A stretch of DNA of 64,000 bases from Planococcus sp. MSAK28401 (GCF_018283455.1 NZ_JAAMTH010000001.1:95001-159000); one strand, 5' to 3'; numbered from the stretch's first letter, positions 1 through 12,440 are shown. Translations and numbers: made by a program. The notes: generated by a model from the sequence alone, not told the origin.

Positions 1-1822
<1,822 letters not shown>

Positions 1823-1888
1823 CAAACTGAAACGCAAGTTTCCCACAATGTCGATTTATCCAGTTTTGAGCGAACAAGCTCAACATAG

Positions 1889-2004
<116 letters not shown>

Positions 2005-2015
2005 AAGTAGAAAGG

Positions 2016-2048
2016 CCGTTACCGGTTCATTCCGGTAGCGGATTTTTT
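2016..2048 (+). terminator. Intrinsic terminator of the rrn operon
   Basis: A 10-base-pair stem CCGTTACCGG / CCGGTAGCGG (one T-G pair) with a 6-base loop, followed by ATTTTTT. It lies 12 bases after the 5S gene. Confidence 0.9.
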
Positions 2049-2115
2049 GTATTTTAAATTAAAAAAAGGATTGAAAATATATTATAAAGGGAAAAAAGAA
2101 ATGAGGTGAAGACTT

Positions 2116-2361
2116 ATGAAAGCAGGTTATTATACAGTAAAAATGATTGAGAAAAGAACTGCATTATTGGTTTCATTAAAAGATTCTGCTGAACAGTATA
2201 CTTATCCAGTTGCAGATTTTACTCATGATGTAAATAAAGGGGATATAGTAGAAGTTTGGCAACAGGGTACACGTTGGAGAACAAAGTATGTTGAAGAAAA
2301 AACCCGTTCGGTATCAAGTCATACAAAAGATTTTATGAAACGGATGATGGATCAAGAATGA
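2116..2361 (+). CDS. Small uncharacterised protein (81 aa), possibly DUF3006-like
   Basis: An 81-residue, charged, soluble protein with no signal peptide or membrane segment. The start ATG is preceded by GAGGTGAAG at good spacing. The pattern of an N-terminal 'Y.V..IE...ALLVSL.DS' strand, then 'YPV.DF.HDV..GDIVEV', then a charged C-terminal tail resembles small beta-barrel proteins of the DUF3006 type. That family call is an impression and not verified. The gene stands alone between the rRNA terminator and its own strong terminator, so it is probably monocistronic. Its promoter is not clear; the upstream bases are A/T-rich. In B. subtilis the comparable position between an rrn operon and ctsR does not hold an obvious equivalent. 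Function unknown. Confidence 0.75.
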   Translation: MKAGYYTVKMIEKRTALLVSLKDSAEQYTYPVADFTHDVNKGDIVEVWQQGTRWRTKYVEEKTRSVSSHTKDFMKRMMDQE

Positions 2362-2363
2362 AG

Positions 2364-2394
2364 AGTCTCGGGATATTCAACCCGAGACTTTTTC
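2364..2394 (+). terminator. Intrinsic terminator after the 81-aa gene
   Basis: Perfect 9-bp stem AGTCTCGGG / CCCGAGACT with an 8-base loop, followed by a T run. It begins 3 bases after the stop codon and isolates the small gene from the ctsR operon. Confidence 0.9.
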
Positions 2395-2411
2395 TATCTC
2401 AGACTAAGTAT

Positions 2412-2464
2412 TTGATATCCATAAAATGCTTATGTATAATTAAGTCAAATATAGTCAAAGTCAA
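2412..2464 (+). promoter_or_regulatory. ctsR promoter with CtsR operator
   Basis: A sigma-A promoter is visible: TTGATA at 2412-2417, a 17-base spacer and TATAAT at 2435-2440. Immediately downstream, overlapping the expected transcription start, is a tandem heptad operator: GTCAAA at 2444-2449, GTCAAA at 2454-2459 and GTCAA at 2460-2464. This matches the known CtsR box (A/G-GTCAAA-NANA-A/G-GTCAAA with a third partial repeat). The operon therefore looks autoregulated and heat- or protein-stress-inducible. Confidence 0.92.
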
Positions 2465-2500
2465 TCATTAGCGCATTTAAACGCTCAAGAGGTGAAAGCG

Positions 2501-2986
2501 ATGCGGAATATTTCAGATATAATTGAAGGTTATTTAAAAGAGATTATCGAAATAAGCGGTAAGGACCTTATTGAAATTAAACGAAGTGAGGTTGCTGAGA
2601 AGTTTCAATGTGTTCCCTCTCAAATTAATTATGTGATAAATACTAGATTTACATTAGATCGTGGATATTTAGTTGAAAGTAAGCGTGGTGGGGGCGGATA
2701 TATTCGTATTAAGAAAATACGCCTTCATAAGAAATCGGATTTGATTGCCCAAATTATCAATAGGCTTGAAACTGGTGCTTCACAAACTATGGCCGAAGAT
2801 ATTGTGTGGAGGCTTTTAAGTGAAGATGTTATATCGAAGCGTGAAGCTAAATTGATTTTGAGTGCCATTGATCGTTCTACTCTCGGGCTGCCTCTACCTA
2901 TACGAGATGAAGTACGAGCGCGGATTTTAGTGGCGATGCTGTTTACTATTCAATATGAGTCGAACGGGCAAGGAGTGATCAAGTGA
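2501..2986 (+). CDS. ctsR: CtsR, repressor of class III stress genes
   Basis: 161 residues (about 154 in B. subtilis). CtsR is the dimeric winged-helix repressor that binds GTCAAA heptads and controls clp genes; it is inactivated by heat and by McsB arginine phosphorylation or degradation. The N-terminal half carries the DNA-binding helices (SEVAEKFQCVPSQINYVINTR) followed by the glycine-rich wing 'RGGGGYIRI' near residue 65. ATG 2501 is preferred over the in-frame GTG at 2492 because GTG 2492 lies within the Shine-Dalgarno sequence AAGAGGTG (2487-2493), which is correctly spaced for 2501. First gene of ctsR-mcsA-mcsB-clpC; its stop overlaps the GTG of mcsA. Confidence 0.97.
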   Translation: MRNISDIIEGYLKEIIEISGKDLIEIKRSEVAEKFQCVPSQINYVINTRFTLDRGYLVESKRGGGGYIRIKKIRLHKKSDLIAQIINRLETGASQTMAEDIVWRLLSEDVISKREAKLILSAIDRSTLGLPLPIRDEVRARILVAMLFTIQYESNGQGVIK

Positions 2987-3516
2987 TTTGTGAACAATGT
3001 GGAGAACGGCCAGCTACAGTCATTGTGAAGCAGAACCAGCAAGGCCATTTAACAGAAAAACACCTCTGTCACGTTTGTGCGGCGGAAAATCATAATATCA
3101 GTTTTTCTTTTGATCAAGATCCTATGGCAATCCATAACTTATTAGCCAATTGGTTTCCAAAACAGCAAGCCGCTGTAAGTCCTGTACGAAAAGAAGTTCC
3201 GATTTGCCCATCTTGTGGATTTACCTTCCAAAAATTCTTGAATCTCGGTAAGTTTGGCTGTGCTGAATGTTATAATACCTTTTCGCCTCAGCTAAATGAG
3301 ATTTTAAAAAGAGTACAAAATGGGAATACAGAACACACAGGAAAGATTCCTGCTTCTTATGGAACAACGTTGAAAATCAAAAAGGAAATTGAAGAATTGA
3401 GAAAGCAAATGCAGGCTGCCATACAAGATGAGAATTTTGAAGAAGCTGCAAGGCTGCGAGATCAAGTTAAGGTCTTGAATGAAAAGCTTGAAGGAGGTGG
3501 GGGTGTTGGCAATTGA
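2983..3516 (+). CDS. mcsA: McsA, zinc-binding activator of McsB arginine kinase
   Basis: 177 residues. Four CxxC pairs are visible (residues 3/6, about 29/32, about 73/76 and about 88/91), the zinc-binding modules expected of McsA. The C-terminal 40 residues form a UVR motif ('IEELRKQMQAAIQDENFEEAAR...') that contacts Clp or McsB partners. McsA stimulates McsB kinase activity and takes part in CtsR, heavy-metal and stress control. It starts with GTG overlapping the ctsR stop (GTGA), indicating translational coupling, and its 3' end overlaps the mcsB start by 11 bases. Confidence 0.95.
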   Translation: MICEQCGERPATVIVKQNQQGHLTEKHLCHVCAAENHNISFSFDQDPMAIHNLLANWFPKQQAAVSPVRKEVPICPSCGFTFQKFLNLGKFGCAECYNTFSPQLNEILKRVQNGNTEHTGKIPASYGTTLKIKKEIEELRKQMQAAIQDENFEEAARLRDQVKVLNEKLEGGGGVGN

Positions 3517-4597
3517 TCGTTTCCTTCAACCCCGTGCAAGCAGTTGGATGGCTAATAACGGAGAACACGTTGATATAGCCATGAGTACAAGGATTCGGCT
3601 TGCACGAAATTTAGACGAATTTAAATTTCCCTACGCTTTTTCTGAAGATGAAGCGTTGAAAGTTGATAAAGCTGTTTCTTCGGTCTTGCTGGATAAGGGA
3701 AAGGAAGTTGGGTACGGTTTTACTCATATCAATATTGAAGAATTAAACGATCTACAACGTGAAGTGTTAGTAGAAAAACATTTAATTAGCCCTTATTTAG
3801 CAAATAGCCAGCATTCCAGTGCTGTATTATTATCGGATGAAGAAGAGCTTAGCGTTATGGTCAATGAAGAAGATCACATGCGGATCCAAAGTTTGCAGTC
3901 AGGCTTTCATCTGCAGGAAGCATATGACATAGCGAATAAAATGGATTCGCTTTTAGAAGAACACCTTTCTTATGCTTTCCATGAGAGATTTGGTTATTTG
4001 ACCAGTTGCCCTACAAACACGGGTACAGGCATGCGCGCTTCTGTCATGCTTCATTTGCCAGCTTTAACGATGTCCCATCAAATCAACCGGATCATCCCGG
4101 CTATATCCCGTCTGGGGATGGTTGTGAGAGGGATTTATGGAGAAGGAAGTGAAGCGCTTGGTAATGTATACCAGATTTCTAACCAAGTAACACTGGGGAA
4201 ATCAGAGTATGAGATTTTGCAGGATTTGCAAAACATGACCGAGCAGATTATTGAACAGGAACGAAGAGCAAGGGAAGCGCTAAATGCGAATTCTCCGCTG
4301 CTCCTTGAAGATAGGGTGTACCGGTCATTAGGTGTCCTGACTCACGCCCGTCTGTTGAATACAGAAGAAGCAGCTACTTGTTTATCAGATGTCAGACTTG
4401 GCATCGATCTTCATCTAATAACGGGTGTAGACATGTCGATACTGAATGAATTGATGGTCTTTATGCAGCCTGCGTTTTTGCAGCAGTATGCAGGACGTCC
4501 ATTAGAAGCGAAGGAACGGGACCTGGCCCGGGCGGAATTGTTCCGGGAGAGGTTAGCTGATAACGGGATAAATACAAAAGGAGAGGATTTTGCATGA
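3506..4597 (+). CDS. mcsB: McsB, protein arginine kinase
   Basis: 363 residues, the same length as B. subtilis McsB. It belongs to the phosphagen (guanidino) kinase fold and phosphorylates arginines on proteins, including CtsR, marking substrates for ClpC-ClpP. The ATP-binding loop 'STRIRLARN' lies near residue 30, with a further conserved '[15 protein letters not shown]' loop in the middle. TTG 3506 is chosen because AAGGAGGTGG (3491-3500) is well spaced and the N terminus ([15 protein letters not shown]) then matches the family in length; GTG 3503 is a close alternative. The stop overlaps clpC by ATGA. Confidence 0.94.
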   Translation: MAIDRFLQPRASSWMANNGEHVDIAMSTRIRLARNLDEFKFPYAFSEDEALKVDKAVSSVLLDKGKEVGYGFTHINIEELNDLQREVLVEKHLISPYLANSQHSSAVLLSDEEELSVMVNEEDHMRIQSLQSGFHLQEAYDIANKMDSLLEEHLSYAFHERFGYLTSCPTNTGTGMRASVMLHLPALTMSHQINRIIPAISRLGMVVRGIYGEGSEALGNVYQISNQVTLGKSEYEILQDLQNMTEQIIEQERRAREALNANSPLLLEDRVYRSLGVLTHARLLNTEEAATCLSDVRLGIDLHLITGVDMSILNELMVFMQPAFLQQYAGRPLEAKERDLARAELFRERLADNGINTKGEDFA

Positions 4598-7038
4598 TGT
4601 TCAACCGATTTACACAACGCGCACAAAAAGTTCTTCAATTAGCTCAAGAAGAGGCAATCCGCATGAAGCACGAATCGATCGGAACTGAGCATATTTTGCT
4701 TGGTTTGATCCGAGAAGGCGGCGGAATCGCTGCGAAAGCACTTGAAGCAATTGAAGTGAATACACAATTGATCGAAGACGGTGTCAAAGAACTAGTCGGG
4801 GTCGGCGAAAAAGATGTCGGGCCGATTGTTCATTATACGCCGCGGGCTAAAAAAGTGATCGAGCTATCGGTCGACGAATCCCGCAAGCTTGGGCACTCTT
4901 ATATCGGAACAGAGCATTTACTGCTTGCTTTAATCCGTGAAGGCGAAGGGGTCGCGGCACGAGTTCTTGGGAATGCCGGTGTCAGCTTGAACAAAGCGCG
5001 CCAGCAAGTATTGCAACTACTTGGCAGCAACGAACAAGCATCGACTGGCACGAGCCCGAATGCTTCTGCCAATACACCGACTTTGGATGGCTTGGCACGT
5101 GACTTGACGCAAGTTGCGCGTGAAGGTAGCTTGGATCCTGTGATTGGACGCAGTGACGAAATCACGCGTGTGATTGAAGTATTGAGCCGCAGAACGAAAA
5201 ACAACCCGGTATTGATCGGGGAGCCTGGTGTCGGTAAAACGGCGATTGCAGAAGGGCTTGCCCAGCAAATCGTTAATAATGAAATTCCGGAAACGCTTCG
5301 CGACAAACGCGTCATGGTGCTTGATATGGGTACGGTAGTTGCCGGAACGAAATACCGTGGTGAGTTTGAAGACCGCTTGAAAAAAGTGATGGATGAAATA
5401 CGCCAAGCAGGCAATGTCATTCTCTTCATTGATGAGCTTCATACATTGATCGGGGCTGGCGGTGCTGAAGGCGCGATTGATGCTTCGAATATCTTGAAAC
5501 CATCGCTTGCACGCGGCGAATTGCAGTGCATCGGTGCCACAACATTGGACGAGTACCGCAAGTACATCGAAAAAGATGCAGCGCTTGAACGTCGTTTCCA
5601 ACCGATTCAAGTCGATGAGCCAACGGTTGAGGAATCAATCGAAATCATTAAAGGCTTGCGCGACCGCTACGAAGCGCATCACCGCGTGAAAATTACCGAT
5701 GAAGCGATTGTTGCGGCAGCGAAAATGTCCGACCGTTATATTTCCGACCGCTTCTTACCGGATAAAGCGATCGATTTGATCGATGAGGCCGGTTCAAAAG
5801 TGCGTTTGCGTTCGTATACGACTCCACCGGATTTGAAAGAGCTTGAAGCCCGTCTTGAAGCGGCGCGTTCTGAAAAGAATGAAGCGGTGCAGAGCCAGGA
5901 ATTCGAAAAAGCGGCTTCTCTTCGCGATGCCGAGCAGAAGTTGAAAGATGAGCTCGACCAGACGAAGAAAGAATGGAAAGAAAAGCAAGGCAAAGAAGAG
6001 TCTGAAGTGACAGTCGAAGATATTGCAAAAGTCGTCTCTATGTGGACAGGTGTGCCGGTATCGAGATTGGCGCAGACAGAATCCGATAAATTGCTTAATT
6101 TGGAACAAATCCTTCATAGTCGTGTAATCGGCCAGGACGAAGCGGTGACTTCGATTTCGAAAGCGATCCGCCGTGCGCGTGCCGGGTTGAAAGATCCGAA
6201 ACGTCCGATTGGCTCGTTCATTTTCCTAGGGCCTACGGGCGTCGGGAAAACCGAGCTTGCGAAAGCCTTGGCTGAATCGATGTTCGGGGATGAAGATGCG
6301 ATGATCCGCATCGATATGTCTGAGTACATGGAACGCCATACGACTTCACGCCTTGTTGGGTCACCTCCAGGCTATGTCGGCTATGAAGAAGGCGGCCAGT
6401 TGACGGAAAAAGTTCGCAGAAAGCCATATTCAGTCGTCTTGCTTGATGAAATCGAGAAAGCCCACCCTGAAGTTTTCAATATCCTCTTGCAAGTACTTGA
6501 AGACGGGCATTTGACGGATTCCAAAGGGCGTCGCGTCGATTTCCGTAATACGGTAATCATCATGACGTCGAACGTCGGTGCACAGGAATTGAAATACAAT
6601 AAGTATGTTGGCTTTAACTTGGAAGATTCGAAGACGGATTATAAAGACATGAAAGGCAAGATGCTCGCGGAATTGAAGAAAGCGTTCCGTCCTGAATTCT
6701 TGAACCGTGTCGATGATATGATTGTCTTCCATTCACTTGAAAAGAACGATTTGCGCAAGATTGTCGAGCTGATGACGCAGCAGTTGACGGGCCGTTTGAA
6801 AGAACAGGACATCGATCTGGAGCTGACAGAGGCAGCGCTTGATAAAATTGCCAAAGAGGGGTATGATCCGGAATACGGAGCACGTCCTTTGCGCCGCTCA
6901 CTTCAAAAACATGTCGAAGACCGTTTGTCTGAAGAGTTGTTGAAAGGTACAGCAATTGCCGGGCAAAAAATTGTCTTCGATGTACAGGGCGATGAATTCA
7001 TTGTCCGTACGAATGAAGGGGCCGTAGAGAAATCGTAA
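4594..7038 (+). CDS. clpC: ClpC, AAA+ unfoldase of the ClpCP protease
   Basis: 814 residues. The layout is a double Clp_N repeat (about 1-150), AAA-1 with Walker A GEPGVGKT near residue 209, a coiled-coil or UVR-containing M domain near 410-460, and AAA-2 with GPTGVGKT near residue 546, then a D2-small C-terminal domain. This is the ClpC architecture; the short middle domain separates it from ClpB. It unfolds substrates for ClpP, with adaptors such as MecA and McsB, and degrades arginine-phosphorylated proteins. Translationally coupled to mcsB through ATGA and under the CtsR promoter at 2412. Last gene of the operon, followed by a terminator. Confidence 0.98.
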   Translation: MMFNRFTQRAQKVLQLAQEEAIRMKHESIGTEHILLGLIREGGGIAAKALEAIEVNTQLIEDGVKELVGVGEKDVGPIVHYTPRAKKVIELSVDESRKLGHSYIGTEHLLLALIREGEGVAARVLGNAGVSLNKARQQVLQLLGSNEQASTGTSPNASANTPTLDGLARDLTQVAREGSLDPVIGRSDEITRVIEVLSRRTKNNPVLIGEPGVGKTAIAEGLAQQIVNNEIPETLRDKRVMVLDMGTVVAGTKYRGEFEDRLKKVMDEIRQAGNVILFIDELHTLIGAGGAEGAIDASNILKPSLARGELQCIGATTLDEYRKYIEKDAALERRFQPIQVDEPTVEESIEIIKGLRDRYEAHHRVKITDEAIVAAAKMSDRYISDRFLPDKAIDLIDEAGSKVRLRSYTTPPDLKELEARLEAARSEKNEAVQSQEFEKAASLRDAEQKLKDELDQTKKEWKEKQGKEESEVTVEDIAKVVSMWTGVPVSRLAQTESDKLLNLEQILHSRVIGQDEAVTSISKAIRRARAGLKDPKRPIGSFIFLGPTGVGKTELAKALAESMFGDEDAMIRIDMSEYMERHTTSRLVGSPPGYVGYEEGGQLTEKVRRKPYSVVLLDEIEKAHPEVFNILLQVLEDGHLTDSKGRRVDFRNTVIIMTSNVGAQELKYNKYVGFNLEDSKTDYKDMKGKMLAELKKAFRPEFLNRVDDMIVFHSLEKNDLRKIVELMTQQLTGRLKEQDIDLELTEAALDKIAKEGYDPEYGARPLRRSLQKHVEDRLSEELLKGTAIAGQKIVFDVQGDEFIVRTNEGAVEKS

Positions 7039-7048
7039 CGATATCCCG

Positions 7049-7078
7049 CCCGCCGGATATGTCTCCGGCGGGTTTTTT
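7049..7078 (+). terminator. Intrinsic terminator after clpC
   Basis: Perfect 8-bp GC-rich stem CCCGCCGG / CCGGCGGG with an 8-base loop and a TTTTTT tail. It separates the CtsR operon from radA; no clear promoter is visible in the 19 bases between the terminator and the radA start, so radA may depend on read-through. Confidence 0.93.
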
Positions 7079-7097
7079 CTATATATAGGAGGTAACT

Positions 7098-8480
7098 ATG
7101 GCGAAGAAAAAAATAAAGTTCATCTGCCAGTCCTGCGGTTATGAGTCTGCAAAGTGGATGGGGAAATGCCCAGGTTGTGCGGCATGGAACACAATGACGG
7201 AAGAAACAGAAGTTGCAGCACCGAAAGGCACAAGAGGCGCATTCCAGCATAGCGCTCCTCAAGTTGCTCAAAAAGCGACACCAATCAATTCGATTGAAAC
7301 GAAAGAAGAGCCGCGCACAAAAACTGAAATGGAAGAGTTGAACCGCGTGCTCGGTGGTGGAATTGTTTCCGGCTCGCTTATTTTGATCGGGGGCGACCCT
7401 GGGATCGGGAAATCGACGTTACTCTTGCAAGTGTCGGCACTTCTTGCGAAAGCTGGCAAGAAAGTGCTGTATATTTCAGGTGAGGAGTCGATTCGCCAGA
7501 CGAAAATGCGGGCGGAGCGGCTGGATGCGGTTTCGGGGGACTTATTGATTTTTGCGGAAACCAATTTGGAGCTGATCCATCACACGATTGAAGAAGTAGA
7601 GCCGGATTTTGTGATTGTCGATTCAATTCAGACGGTTTATCATCCGGAAGTGACATCTGCGCCCGGTAGTGTGACGCAAGTTCGTGAAAGCACGGCAGAA
7701 TTGATGCGTGTGGCGAAAACGAAAAACATCGCGATTTTCCTGGTCGGCCACGTGACGAAAGAAGGCCAGATCGCTGGACCTCGTATCTTGGAGCATATGG
7801 TCGATACGGTGTTGTATTTTGAAGGGGAACGGCATCATACGTACCGCATTTTGCGCAGTGTCAAAAACCGCTTCGGTTCGACGAATGAAATTGCGATTTT
7901 TGAAATGCTGCAAGGTGGGTTAAAGGAAGTGTTGAATCCGTCCGAGCTGTTTTTACAGGAACGTTCAAGTGGCACAGCGGGATCGACGGTTGTCGCTTCC
8001 ATGGAAGGGACACGGCCGATACTGGTGGAGATTCAGGCATTGGTCACCCCATCGAGTTTTAATTATCCGAAGCGAATGGCGACTGGGATTGACCAAAACC
8101 GGGTATCGTTATTGATGGCGGTGCTGGAGAAGCGCGTCGGCTTGATGCTGCAGTCGCAAGATGCGTATATTAAAGTCGCGGGCGGCGTGAAGCTGGATGA
8201 ACCAGCGATCGATCTCGCCGTGCTCGCAAGCATTGTCTCGAGTTTCCGGGATATTGCACCGAAAGTGGATGATTGCATTATCGGTGAAGTCGGGTTGACC
8301 GGAGAGGTGCGCCGTGTGTCGCGCATCGAACAGCGTGTGCAGGAAGCGGCAAAGCTGGGCTTTAAGCGTGCCATCATACCAAAATCGAATATGGGCGGTT
8401 GGGATTTTCCGGAAGGAATCCGCGTCGTTGGTGTTGAAACTATAAACGAGGCGTTGAAGGAATTATTCCCGCAACAATAA
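7098..8480 (+). CDS. radA: RadA, DNA repair ATPase / branch-migration helicase
   Basis: 460 residues. It has an N-terminal zinc finger (C10, C13, C24, C27), a RecA-like core with Walker [11 protein letters not shown] near residue 97, the RadA-specific KNRFG motif near residue 255 and a C-terminal Lon-like domain. RadA promotes branch migration of recombination intermediates and works with RecA in DNA repair. Strong AGGAGG before ATG 7098. In B. subtilis the next gene is disA; here it is absent and yacL follows directly. Confidence 0.97.
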   Translation: MAKKKIKFICQSCGYESAKWMGKCPGCAAWNTMTEETEVAAPKGTRGAFQHSAPQVAQKATPINSIETKEEPRTKTEMEELNRVLGGGIVSGSLILIGGDPGIGKSTLLLQVSALLAKAGKKVLYISGEESIRQTKMRAERLDAVSGDLLIFAETNLELIHHTIEEVEPDFVIVDSIQTVYHPEVTSAPGSVTQVRESTAELMRVAKTKNIAIFLVGHVTKEGQIAGPRILEHMVDTVLYFEGERHHTYRILRSVKNRFGSTNEIAIFEMLQGGLKEVLNPSELFLQERSSGTAGSTVVASMEGTRPILVEIQALVTPSSFNYPKRMATGIDQNRVSLLMAVLEKRVGLMLQSQDAYIKVAGGVKLDEPAIDLAVLASIVSSFRDIAPKVDDCIIGEVGLTGEVRRVSRIEQRVQEAAKLGFKRAIIPKSNMGGWDFPEGIRVVGVETINEALKELFPQQ

Positions 8481-8503
8481 GGGGCAGCAATGCCTCTTTT
8501 TTT
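8481..8503 (+). terminator. Putative intrinsic terminator after radA
   Basis: A 6-bp stem GGGGCA / TGCCTC (one G-T pair) with a 4-base loop, followed immediately by seven T. It starts directly after the radA stop. Short stem, so possibly leaky. Confidence 0.6.
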
Positions 8504-8582
8504 CTATTATCGGCAGGGTGGGGTTATACGGAGTGTTTCATAATTAAAACGTGTATAATATCAAGAGAAGGAGGTGGAACAA

Positions 8583-9683
8583 ATGCTTCGGAAAATTATT
8601 CAGCTATTGTTTTTATTAATAGGCGCTACGGTTGGAATTTTATTTTTGCCATATGCTTTTGAACTTATTTCTATCTCTAATAATCCATGGATCAACAACC
8701 CGTATGTCGCTGCCATTATCGGTGCTGCGATTTTTTATGTACTGTCCTTATTGTTCGTCGATTCGATTATCCATTTCATGAAATGGATGGAGGGCAAATT
8801 GCTCCATGCCCCGACAGCAGATTTGCTATTTGGCACACTAGGGATGATTATTGGCTTGGTGGTTGCCTTTTTGTTCGGCTTTGCCTTAAACACTATCGAT
8901 TTGCCATTAATCGCGACAGTTGCGCCGATTATTCTTTCCGTTGTTCTCGGTTATTTGGGATTCCAGGTCGGTTTCCAAAAGCGCGATGAATTGATGGGGA
9001 TGCTCGCACCTGCTAAACTAGCGAGCGGAAAAAAGCCGGAAGATGAACCGGTGGAAAAATCAGTTTATAAATTGCTCGATACGAGCGTCATCATCGATGG
9101 GCGGATTGCGGATATTTCAGAGACTGGATTTATGGAAGGGATCTTTGTCGTACCGCAATTTGTCATTGCAGAGCTTCAGCACATTGCGGATTCGTCCGAC
9201 ACGTTGAAGCGCACACGCGGCAGACGGGGACTCGATATCTTGAAGCGCCTGCAGACAGAGCGCGTAGGAGCGATTATGATTACGGAAGAGGATTTCGGTG
9301 ATGCGGCTGAAGTCGATATGAAGCTCATGCGTGCAGCCCAGAAAATGGGCGGGAAAGTTGTGACGAACGATTTTAATTTGAACAAAGTATGCGAGCTTCA
9401 TAATGTGCCGGTATTGAATATTAACGACCTTGCCAATGCGGTGAAGCCGGTCGTCATACCAGGCGAGGAAATGCATGTGGTCGTCATTAAAGACGGCAAG
9501 GAACAGAATCAAGGCGTCGCTTATTTGGACGATGGTACGATGATTGTCATTGAAGAAGGCAAAGGCCATATTGGCGAGGCGATCGACGTCGTGGTCACGA
9601 GCGTATTGCAGACTTCTGCAGGACGGATGATTTTTGCCAAGCCTAAGGGACTGGCTTTGAAGAAAAATGGATCAAAAAAATAA
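8583..9683 (+). CDS. yacL: YacL-like membrane protein with PIN and TRAM domains
   Basis: 366 residues. The first 130 residues are hydrophobic with about four transmembrane helices. A PIN nuclease-like domain begins near residue 145 at 'LLDTSVIIDGR', with the conserved acidic residues of this fold, and a TRAM nucleic-acid-binding domain fills the C terminus. This is the YacL family, a proposed membrane-anchored RNase or toxin-like protein; its substrate is not established here. ATG 8583 is preferred to GTG 8574 because GTG 8574 is part of the AAGGAGGTGG Shine-Dalgarno. A TATAAT at 8554-8559 upstream suggests a local promoter, but no good -35 is visible. Confidence 0.93.
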   Translation: MLRKIIQLLFLLIGATVGILFLPYAFELISISNNPWINNPYVAAIIGAAIFYVLSLLFVDSIIHFMKWMEGKLLHAPTADLLFGTLGMIIGLVVAFLFGFALNTIDLPLIATVAPIILSVVLGYLGFQVGFQKRDELMGMLAPAKLASGKKPEDEPVEKSVYKLLDTSVIIDGRIADISETGFMEGIFVVPQFVIAELQHIADSSDTLKRTRGRRGLDILKRLQTERVGAIMITEEDFGDAAEVDMKLMRAAQKMGGKVVTNDFNLNKVCELHNVPVLNINDLANAVKPVVIPGEEMHVVVIKDGKEQNQGVAYLDDGTMIVIEEGKGHIGEAIDVVVTSVLQTSAGRMIFAKPKGLALKKNGSKK

Positions 9684-9695
9684 AGGATGTCTGTC

Positions 9696-10391
9696 ATGAA
9701 ATATACAGTCGTATTGCCTGCTGCCGGCAGTGGAAAACGAATGAAAGCCGATCGCAATAAGTTATTGCTGGAGCTCTCCGGCAAGCCAATCTTCATTTAT
9801 ACATTGGAAGTGTTCGACCGGGACCCGGATTGCGAAGGCATGTGGCTTGCGGTCAAAGAAGATGAGCGCGAGCTGATTGAAGAGTATGTCGAACGGTATA
9901 GAATCAAGAAAGTCAAAGGCTATGCGACAGGCGGCGCTGAACGCCAGGATAGTGTGCGTGCAGGCCTTGAAATGGCTGGGCAGTCTGAAGTCGTGCTTGT
10001 GCATGATGCTGCGCGCCCGTTCATCAGCCCTAGCGTTATTCGCGAATTGGTGGAGCAAGCAAATGAATCGGGTGCCGCGATTGCCGGCGTTCCGGTAAAA
10101 GACACGATCAAAAAAGTTCGCGAAAGCGTTATTACCGAAACGGTGAATCGAGCGGAGCTGTGGATGATCCAGACGCCTCAGGCCTTCCGCTATGAACTGT
10201 TGATGGAAGCGGCGCAACGGGCTAAGGCCGACGGGTTCCTCGGGACGGACGAGGCGATGCTTGTGGAACGCATGGGACACCCGGTGCAGATTGTTGAAAG
10301 CACGTATGAAAACGTCAAAATGACGACACCGGATGATTTGATTTATGGAAAAGCGATTCTGGCGAGTCGATTACAGGAGGAAAAAAGATGA
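9696..10391 (+). CDS. ispD: IspD, 2-C-methyl-D-erythritol 4-phosphate cytidylyltransferase
   Basis: 231 residues. It transfers CMP from CTP to MEP in the non-mevalonate isoprenoid pathway. The N-terminal nucleotide-binding loop '[17 protein letters not shown]' and the conserved 'VHDAARPFI' are visible. ATG 9696 has AAAGGA at 8-base spacing; ATG 9687 overlaps that Shine-Dalgarno and is less likely. The stop overlaps ispF (ATGA), so the two enzymes of the same pathway are translationally coupled. Confidence 0.96.
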   Translation: MKYTVVLPAAGSGKRMKADRNKLLLELSGKPIFIYTLEVFDRDPDCEGMWLAVKEDERELIEEYVERYRIKKVKGYATGGAERQDSVRAGLEMAGQSEVVLVHDAARPFISPSVIRELVEQANESGAAIAGVPVKDTIKKVRESVITETVNRAELWMIQTPQAFRYELLMEAAQRAKADGFLGTDEAMLVERMGHPVQIVESTYENVKMTTPDDLIYGKAILASRLQEEKR

Positions 10392-10888
10392 TTCGAATTG
10401 GACAAGGATACGACGTGCATCAATTGGCAGAAGGGCGTCCGTTTATTTTAGGGGGCGTTGAAATCGAACACGACCGGGGGCTTCTCGGCCATTCGGATGC
10501 GGATGTGCTATTGCATACGATCACGGACGCAGCACTCGGCGCGATCGGCGGGGGAGATATCGGCAAGCACTTCCCGGATACCGACCCGGAATTTAAAGAC
10601 GCCGATTCCAAGAAATTGCTAACGCATATTTGGGAATATGTAAAAGAACAAGGGTATGAACTTGGCAATGTCGATTGTACGGTCATTGCGCAAAAACCGA
10701 AGCTTGCCCCTTATATCGAGCAAATGCGCGCATCGATTGCGGAGCTATTGGAAGCGGATATTTCACAAGTGAACGTCAAAGCGACGACGTCCGAACATCT
10801 CGGCTTTACCGGCCGAGAAGAAGGAGTCGCGGCGCTCGCGGTTATTCTACTCAATCAGCGCCCGCTTTCGCTGGACGTCCCGGAGTGA
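10388..10888 (+). CDS. ispF: IspF, 2-C-methyl-D-erythritol 2,4-cyclodiphosphate synthase
   Basis: 166 residues. It converts CDP-ME-2-phosphate to the cyclodiphosphate with release of CMP. Metal-binding 'GYDVHQL' at residues 7-13, '[10 protein letters not shown]' near 35, and the C-terminal '[14 protein letters not shown]' are all present. Strong AGGAGG upstream; starts inside the ispD stop. Confidence 0.97.
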   Translation: MIRIGQGYDVHQLAEGRPFILGGVEIEHDRGLLGHSDADVLLHTITDAALGAIGGGDIGKHFPDTDPEFKDADSKKLLTHIWEYVKEQGYELGNVDCTVIAQKPKLAPYIEQMRASIAELLEADISQVNVKATTSEHLGFTGREEGVAALAVILLNQRPLSLDVPE

Positions 10889-10930
10889 TAGAATAACTAA
10901 AGGATTAAGGCAATTTTAGGAGGAAACCAA

Positions 10931-12394
10931 ATGACACAAGAAACACGCGTACGCTATGCACCGAGCCCGACTGGACATTTACATATCGGCGGAGCCCGCA
11001 CAGCGCTATTTAATTATTTATATGCCCGCCATATGAATGGCAAATTCATCATCCGCATCGAAGACACGGATACAGCCCGCAATATTGAAACGGGCATCAT
11101 GTCCCAGATCGACAACTTGAAATGGCTCGGCATCGAGCACGACGAATCGATTGATGTGGGCGGGGAATACGGCCCGTATCGCCAAATGGAGCGTTTGGAT
11201 ATTTACAAAAAATATGCCGATGAGCTCTTGGAAAAAGGCGATATCTATAAATGTTTCTGTACGCCGGATACACTCGAGAAAGAACGTGAAGCCCAGCGCG
11301 CCTCTGGTGTTGCCGCTCCTCAATACAGCGGGACTTGCCGCAATTTGACGGCCGAAGAAGTCGCTGAAAAAGAAGCGGCTGGCGAGACGTATTCTCTTCG
11401 CATGAAAGTGCCGGCGGATGTCACCTATAAATTCGATGACATGGTGCGCGGCGAGATTTCATTTGAATCAAAAGATGTCGGCGACTGGGTCGTCGTGAAG
11501 ACGAACGGCATTCCGACGTATAACTTCGCAGTGGTCATCGATGACCATTTGATGAAGATTACCCACGTGTTCCGCGGCGAAGAGCATTTGTCGAACACAC
11601 CGAAACAGCAGATGGTCTACGATTCGTTCGACTGGGGTCATCCGACTTACGGGCATATGACTTTGATCGTCAACGAAGATCGCAAGAAGCTATCGAAGCG
11701 CGACGAGTCGATCATCCAATTCATTTCCCAGTACAAAGACCTCGGTTATATTCCAGAAGCGCTGTTTAACTTCTTTGCGCTGCTCGGCTGGTCTCCAGAA
11801 GGCGAAGAAGAGATTTTCTCGAAAGAAGAATTGATCCGCATTTTCGACACAGAGCGTTTGTCGAAATCGCCGTCGATGTTCGATAAGCAAAAATTGACGT
11901 GGATGAACAACCAATACATCAAGCAAATGTCACTTGAAGAAGTCGTCGGGCTGGCGTTGCCGCATCTTCAAAAAGCGGGCAAGCTGCCGGAGGAGTTATC
12001 TGTTGAGCAAGCCGAGTGGGCAGAGAAATTGATCGCCTTGTACCATGACCAATTGAGTTTCGGCGCAGAAATCGTCGAATTGTCCGACTTGTTCTTTACG
12101 GATGATCTTCATTACGGCGAAGCCGAAAAAGAAGTCTTAAGCGGCGAGCAGGTACCGGAAGTCATGGCTGCTTTCAAAGAGCAACTGGCATCTTTAGATG
12201 CGTTCGAGCCGGCTGAAATCAAATCCGCGATCAAAGCGGTACAAAAAGCGACCGGCCATAAAGGAAAAAACCTCTTCATGCCGATCCGCGTTGTGACGAC
12301 AGGGCAGACACATGGCCCCGAATTGCCGGATGCAATTTCGCTTCTTGGCAAGGAAAAAGCGATTGCGCGCGTTGGCCAATACGCAGGGGCATAA
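10931..12394 (+). CDS. gltX: Glutamyl-tRNA synthetase
   Basis: 487 residues, class I aminoacyl-tRNA synthetase charging tRNA with glutamate. The HIGH signature is in '[13 protein letters not shown]' (residues 11-23) and the KMSKS equivalent is 'KLSKRDES' near residue 255. In Bacillales the enzyme is usually non-discriminating and also charges tRNA-Gln for later amidation; whether that holds here cannot be read from the sequence alone. Good AGGAGG before ATG. It follows ispF by 42 bases and precedes the cysE promoter. Confidence 0.97.
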   Translation: MTQETRVRYAPSPTGHLHIGGARTALFNYLYARHMNGKFIIRIEDTDTARNIETGIMSQIDNLKWLGIEHDESIDVGGEYGPYRQMERLDIYKKYADELLEKGDIYKCFCTPDTLEKEREAQRASGVAAPQYSGTCRNLTAEEVAEKEAAGETYSLRMKVPADVTYKFDDMVRGEISFESKDVGDWVVVKTNGIPTYNFAVVIDDHLMKITHVFRGEEHLSNTPKQQMVYDSFDWGHPTYGHMTLIVNEDRKKLSKRDESIIQFISQYKDLGYIPEALFNFFALLGWSPEGEEEIFSKEELIRIFDTERLSKSPSMFDKQKLTWMNNQYIKQMSLEEVVGLALPHLQKAGKLPEELSVEQAEWAEKLIALYHDQLSFGAEIVELSDLFFTDDLHYGEAEKEVLSGEQVPEVMAAFKEQLASLDAFEPAEIKSAIKAVQKATGHKGKNLFMPIRVVTTGQTHGPELPDAISLLGKEKAIARVGQYAGA

Positions 12395-12398
12395 AGTT

Positions 12399-12426
12399 TT
12401 GACTTATGCGCATAAGCGTGTACAAT
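12399..12426 (+). promoter_or_regulatory. Promoter of the cysE operon
   Basis: TTGACT (12399-12404), a 16-base spacer and TACAAT (12421-12426). It starts right after the gltX stop and is positioned to transcribe the T-box leader. Confidence 0.8.
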
Positions 12427-12440
12427 GAATTTACCAATTA

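Noticed and set aside
2005-2115. tRNA genes expected after a 5S gene
   Set aside because: A terminator follows the 5S gene directly and no cloverleaf can be drawn in the remaining bases.
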